Assembly (NCBI RefSeq): GCF_900117395.1
Contig: NZ_FPEG01000001.1
Coordinates: 186,001 to 250,000 of the forward strand
Source: Agrococcus sp. Marseille-P2731
GTDB lineage: Bacteria > Actinomycetota > Actinomycetes > Actinomycetales > Microbacteriaceae
DNA: 64,000 bases
Direction: 5' to 3'
The stretch's first letter is position 1. Each line of letters begins with the position of its first letter. Under the pieces are notes generated by a model. The model did no database searches. It was not told where the DNA came from and saw only the letters and a program-made list of their open reading frames with translations. This document shows positions 60,968 to 64,000 of the stretch, one piece after another. The translations under genes were made by a program, and so were the position numbers.

Positions 60968-62904
60968 TGCGCATCGACATCGACAGCGCGGCGATCGCCG
61001 CGAACGTCCGCACGCTCGCCGCGCGCTTCGGCGTGCCCGTCTGCGGCGTCGTGAAGGCAGACGGATACGGACACGGCATGGTGCGCGCGGCCGAGGCGAT
61101 GCTGGATGGCGGTGCTGCGATGCTCGGCGTCGTCGACCTCGCGGAGGCGCTCTCGCTGCGGCGCGCCGGCATCGACGCGCCCGTGCTCGCCTGGCTGCAC
61201 GGTGCGCGCACCGACTTCTCGCTCGCCGCCGCGCACGACATCGAGGTCGCGGTCTCGTCGCTCGCGCAGCTCGAGGCCGCCGCGGGCGCGGGCGCCCCGG
61301 TCCACCTGAAGCTGGACACCGGGCTCGGCCGCAACGGCGTGGCACGCGGCGATCGCGCCGCGGTGCTCGCGCGCGCGATCGAGCTCGCGCGCGCCGGTGC
61401 GCGCATCCGGGGCATCATGTCGCACCTCGCGGGCACCTCGCGAGAGGCCGACCTGGCGCAGCTGGCCGACTTCGCGGCGGCGCTCGTGGAGGCCGCACCC
61501 ATCGGGGCCCTGACGCGCCACCTGGCGAACTCGCAGGGCGCCCTGGCGCTGCCGGAGGCCCGCTTCGACATGGTGCGGCTCGGCATGGCGGCCTACGGCA
61601 TCGATCCCGACGGCCCGGGCGCTGGCGACGGATCGGCAGCTGCGGCGCTCGGGCTGGTGCCGGCCATGCGCGTCGCGGCGCGCTTCACCAGCGGCATCGC
61701 CGCGATCGGGCTCGACGACGGACTGCTGCCCGCGCCGGGCGCACCGGTGCTCGTCGCGGGCGAGGCGGCGCGCGTCGTCGCGATCGAGGCGGGCCGGCTG
61801 CGCATCGAGCCACCACGGTCGGGCGACGGGGTGCTGTGGGGCGACCCGGCCGAGGGGGAGCCGAGCGCCGACGCGTGGGCGCTGGCCGCGGGCACCATCG
61901 GCTACGAGACGGTCACGCGGATGGGCGCGGTGCGGCGATTCGACGCCGACGAGCGGGTGGCGGAGCAGCTCGCGGTGCCGACCCCCGATGCGAGCGCGCC
62001 ACGCCGCGTGCTCGAGCTGGGGCTCGACGGGACGCCGCAGCGGCTGCGCGGAGAGGTCGTGGGCGTCAAGCGCGTGGAGGCGGGTTTGGCCGTCTCGTAC
62101 GGCGGGGAGTACGTCACCGATCGACCGACGAGCCTCGCGCTCGTGGCGCTCGGCTACGCCGACGGGGTCGCCCGCGCTACGACCGGGCGCTCGGTGATGC
62201 TGCGCGGCGAGGCGCTGCCGATCTGCGGTCGCGTGGCGATGGATCAGCTCGTGCTCGACCTCGGCGACCACGACGCCGCCGTCGGCGATCCCGTGGAGCT
62301 CGCGCACGCGTCCGCCCCCGAGCTCACCGGCATGCTCGGTGCGCGCGTGGCGGTCGAGCTGGCCGGCTCGGTGCCTGACGCGGATGCGATGGAGGCGCTC
62401 GGCGCGAGGCTCGGCCGAGGCCTGCGCGCGGGCGACGCCGTGCTGCTCATCGGGTCGCTCGGCGCAGGCAAGACCACGCTCACGCGCGGCATCGGCGCGG
62501 CGCTCGGTGCGCGCGGCACCGTGCAGAGCCCGACCTTCGTGCTCGCGCGCACCCACCGCACGGCGGCCGGGCCCGACCTGCAGCACGTCGACGCCTACCG
62601 GCTGCTCGCCGATGCCGACGACGAGGCCGAGCTCGACGACCTCGACCTCGACCTCGACGGCGCGATCACCGTCGCCGAGTGGGGCGCGCCGCTCGAGCAC
62701 GCGCTCGAGTCATGGCTGCGGGTCGAGATCGATCGGGGTACCCCTGCGGGAGGCGACGCGGACGACGACCCGGATGCGCTCGAGTCGCCGCGCGCCGTGC
62801 GCATCAGCGGGCACGGGCCAGGGTGGCCGGCGGCGCGCGTGCGTGCGCTCGCGAGCGCGACGGCATCGGCACCTGCTGCGCAGGCAGAGGAGGGAACGGC
62901 ATGA
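60967..62904 (+). CDS. Alanine racemase fused to a second racemase beta-domain and TsaE
   Basis: 645 residues in one frame. (a) 1-205: PLP barrel of alanine racemase with Lys30 in [10 protein letters not shown]. (b) About 228-325: a degenerate beta-domain without SYG or MDQ, ending in GTIGYE (309-314). (c) About 346-445: another beta-domain segment with catalytic Tyr378 (VSYGGEY), GYADG (396-400) and MDQ (425-427) but no GTIGYE tail. (d) About 469-620: TsaE ATPase of tRNA t6A synthesis, Walker [10 protein letters not shown] (496-504), [16 protein letters not shown] and VAEWG. D-Ala and t6A functions thus share a chain. tsaB follows, overlapping by 4 bases. A fusion of normally separate genes, or an assembly error, are alternatives. 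Confidence 0.85.
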   Translation: MRIDIDSAAIAANVRTLAARFGVPVCGVVKADGYGHGMVRAAEAMLDGGAAMLGVVDLAEALSLRRAGIDAPVLAWLHGARTDFSLAAAHDIEVAVSSLAQLEAAAGAGAPVHLKLDTGLGRNGVARGDRAAVLARAIELARAGARIRGIMSHLAGTSREADLAQLADFAAALVEAAPIGALTRHLANSQGALALPEARFDMVRLGMAAYGIDPDGPGAGDGSAAAALGLVPAMRVAARFTSGIAAIGLDDGLLPAPGAPVLVAGEAARVVAIEAGRLRIEPPRSGDGVLWGDPAEGEPSADAWALAAGTIGYETVTRMGAVRRFDADERVAEQLAVPTPDASAPRRVLELGLDGTPQRLRGEVVGVKRVEAGLAVSYGGEYVTDRPTSLALVALGYADGVARATTGRSVMLRGEALPICGRVAMDQLVLDLGDHDAAVGDPVELAHASAPELTGMLGARVAVELAGSVPDADAMEALGARLGRGLRAGDAVLLIGSLGAGKTTLTRGIGAALGARGTVQSPTFVLARTHRTAAGPDLQHVDAYRLLADADDEAELDDLDLDLDGAITVAEWGAPLEHALESWLRVEIDRGTPAGGDADDDPDALESPRAVRISGHGPGWPAARVRALASATASAPAAQAEEGTA

Positions 62905-63500
62905 CCGATCGGCCCTTGATCCTCGCGATCGACACCTCGCTCGGCACCTCGGTGGCCGTGGTCGACGGCGAGGCGATCGTCTTCCGCGAGCATGCCGCCG
63001 ACACCCGTCGGCACGCCGAGCACCTCGGTGGCATGCTCGCCCGCGCGCTCGAGGGTCGACGCGCGTCGATCGGACTGGTCGTCGCAGGCATGGGGCCCGG
63101 CGCCTTCACGGGGCTGCGCGTGGGCATCGCTGCCGCGCGGGCCGCCGCGCTCGGTCTCGGCGTGCCGTGCCGGGGCATCGCGAGCCACGCCGGCGTCACG
63201 AGGGGCAGCGCCCAGGTGACGACGGATGTGCGGCGTCGCGAGCGCGCGTGGAGCATCGTGCTCGACGGGCTCGTCGTCGATGGCCCCTTCCTCGCCGCCG
63301 CCGACGCGGTGCCGCCGCCCGCGCAGGCCGGCGCGAGCGGTGCGCACGCCGACCTCGAGCGCATCGACGCGGACGCGGTGGACGCCGCGCTGCTCGCCCT
63401 CGCCGCATCCCGCGGAGCGGCCGAGGTCGTCCAGGCGCTCTACCTGCGCGAGGCCGACGCGGTGCCGTCGGCCCGCCAGAAGCGGGTGAGCCAGACGTGA
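62901..63500 (+). CDS. tsaB: tRNA t6A modification protein TsaB
   Basis: 199 residues, ASKHA-fold partner of TsaD and TsaE in threonylcarbamoyl transfer to tRNA A37. ILAIDTSLGTSVAVV and GMGPGAFTGLRVGIAAARA are typical. ATGA overlap with the upstream fusion; GTGA overlap with rimI. Confidence 0.9.
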   Translation: MTDRPLILAIDTSLGTSVAVVDGEAIVFREHAADTRRHAEHLGGMLARALEGRRASIGLVVAGMGPGAFTGLRVGIAAARAAALGLGVPCRGIASHAGVTRGSAQVTTDVRRRERAWSIVLDGLVVDGPFLAAADAVPPPAQAGASGAHADLERIDADAVDAALLALAASRGAAEVVQALYLREADAVPSARQKRVSQT

Positions 63501-63958
63501 CCGACGGGACCCCCGCGATCAGGACTGCCGGCGCATCCGACCTCGACGCCATCATGGGGCTGGAGCACGCCGCCTTCGGCCCGAGCGCCTGGGAGCGCGA
63601 GACGATGCGCGCCGAGATCGCGAGCGAGTGGGGCCGCTACGTGCTCGCCGAGGACGCCGAAGGACGGGCGCTCGGCTACGCGGGGCTGCGCGCCGTCGGC
63701 GTGGAGGGCGACATCCAGACGATCGCGGTGGCGGCCGAGGCGCGCGGGCGCGGCATCGGGCGCGCGCTGCTGGCCGAGCTGCTGGCCGAGGCCGAGCGCC
63801 GCGGAGTGCGCGAGCTGTTCCTCGAGGTGCGCGCCGACAACCCGACGGCTCGTGCGCTGTACGCCTCGGTCGGCTTCGCAGAGATCGGCGTGCGGGCGCG
63901 CTACTACCAGCCGGAGGACGTGGATGCGGTGGTCATGAAGCGGGAGGCGGAGCGATGA
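63497..63958 (+). CDS. rimI: Ribosomal protein S18 alanine N-acetyltransferase
   Basis: 153-residue GNAT protein (IRTAGASDLDAIMGLEHAAF; acetyl-CoA loop AVAAEARGRGIGRALLAELL). RimI usually sits between tsaB and tsaD in this group, which supports the name. Confidence 0.87.
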   Translation: MTDGTPAIRTAGASDLDAIMGLEHAAFGPSAWERETMRAEIASEWGRYVLAEDAEGRALGYAGLRAVGVEGDIQTIAVAAEARGRGIGRALLAELLAEAERRGVRELFLEVRADNPTARALYASVGFAEIGVRARYYQPEDVDAVVMKREAER

Positions 63959-64000
63959 GCTGGGCGAGCGCGGGTCGGGGGAGCGAGGCGCCGGTGGTGC
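63955..64000 (+). CDS. tsaD: tRNA t6A transferase TsaD, start only
   Basis: The first 15 codons (MSWASAGRGSEAPVV) overlap the rimI stop (ATGA) and run off the window. The identity rests mainly on the tsaB-rimI-tsaD order. Confidence 0.6.
   Translation, partial: MSWASAGRGSEAPVV

Noticed and set aside
57728-61345. 1205-codon minus-strand frame across glmS and acpS
   Set aside because: Only its last 310 codons are a gene (coaA); the rest is antisense of plus-strand housekeeping genes, typical of open frames in high-GC DNA.

Overview
The window is high-GC (roughly 70%) and reads as chromosomal DNA of an actinobacterium. The order S10-spc-alpha ribosomal operons, glmM, glmS, acpS, alr/tsaE, tsaB, rimI, tsaD, the absence of an S14 gene in the spc operon, and many TANNNT boxes 6-7 bases before start codons all suit Micrococcales, most likely Microbacteriaceae. 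The family assignment is inference; no rRNA gene is present.

Layout. (1) Bases 1-21990 form one perfect, spacer-less inverted repeat: base x pairs with base 21991-x, with the centre between 10995 and 10996 inside an IclR-type regulator gene. Each arm carries, from the centre outward: iclR (cut short at the centre), hutH-hutU-hutI, a type III polyketide synthase/methyltransferase/FAD oxidoreductase operon, hutG on the opposite strand, then rpsJ-rplC-rplD. The left arm breaks off inside rplD at base 1. The right arm runs on into the intact ribosomal operon and is probably the true chromosome; the left arm is most simply an assembly or read fold-back artefact. (2) 20700-32886: S10 and spc operons through secY-adk-map. 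(3) 32891-39489: an accessory island between map and infA: an ImmA/IrrE-like protease and XRE regulator facing a tight operon that encodes a small HTH protein, a probable AS-48/circularin-type circular bacteriocin precursor (34171-34449), a SpoIIM/DUF95 membrane protein, three further membrane proteins, two ABC ATPases and an ABC permease. This is the most interesting locus here. (4) 39569-43913: HPr, mannitol PTS (IICB, IIA), mannitol-1-phosphate dehydrogenase, and a BtaA/DUF3419-like protein. (5) 44041-47165: infA-rpmJ-rpsM-rpsK-rpoA-rplQ. (6) 47249-57715: GH15 glucosidase, truA, HAD phosphatase, a long DivIVA-like coiled-coil protein, rplM-rpsI-glmM, an APC amino-acid permease, and a CGNR regulator facing an EamA transporter. 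(7) 57728-64000: coaA facing glmS, then acpS, a three-part alanine racemase/second racemase beta-domain/TsaE fusion, tsaB, rimI and the start of tsaD.

How the parts work together. The hut genes degrade histidine to glutamate and formamide, probably under an IclR regulator acting at a 16-bp palindrome. The polyketide operon resembles the SrsABC layout for methylated, oxidised phenolic lipids. The bacteriocin island has the usual parts list of a circular bacteriocin system (precursor, SpoIIM-family membrane protein, membrane proteins, ABC transporters) and adds an XRE/ImmA switch that may control it. The remaining genes are mostly translation and cell-envelope housekeeping.
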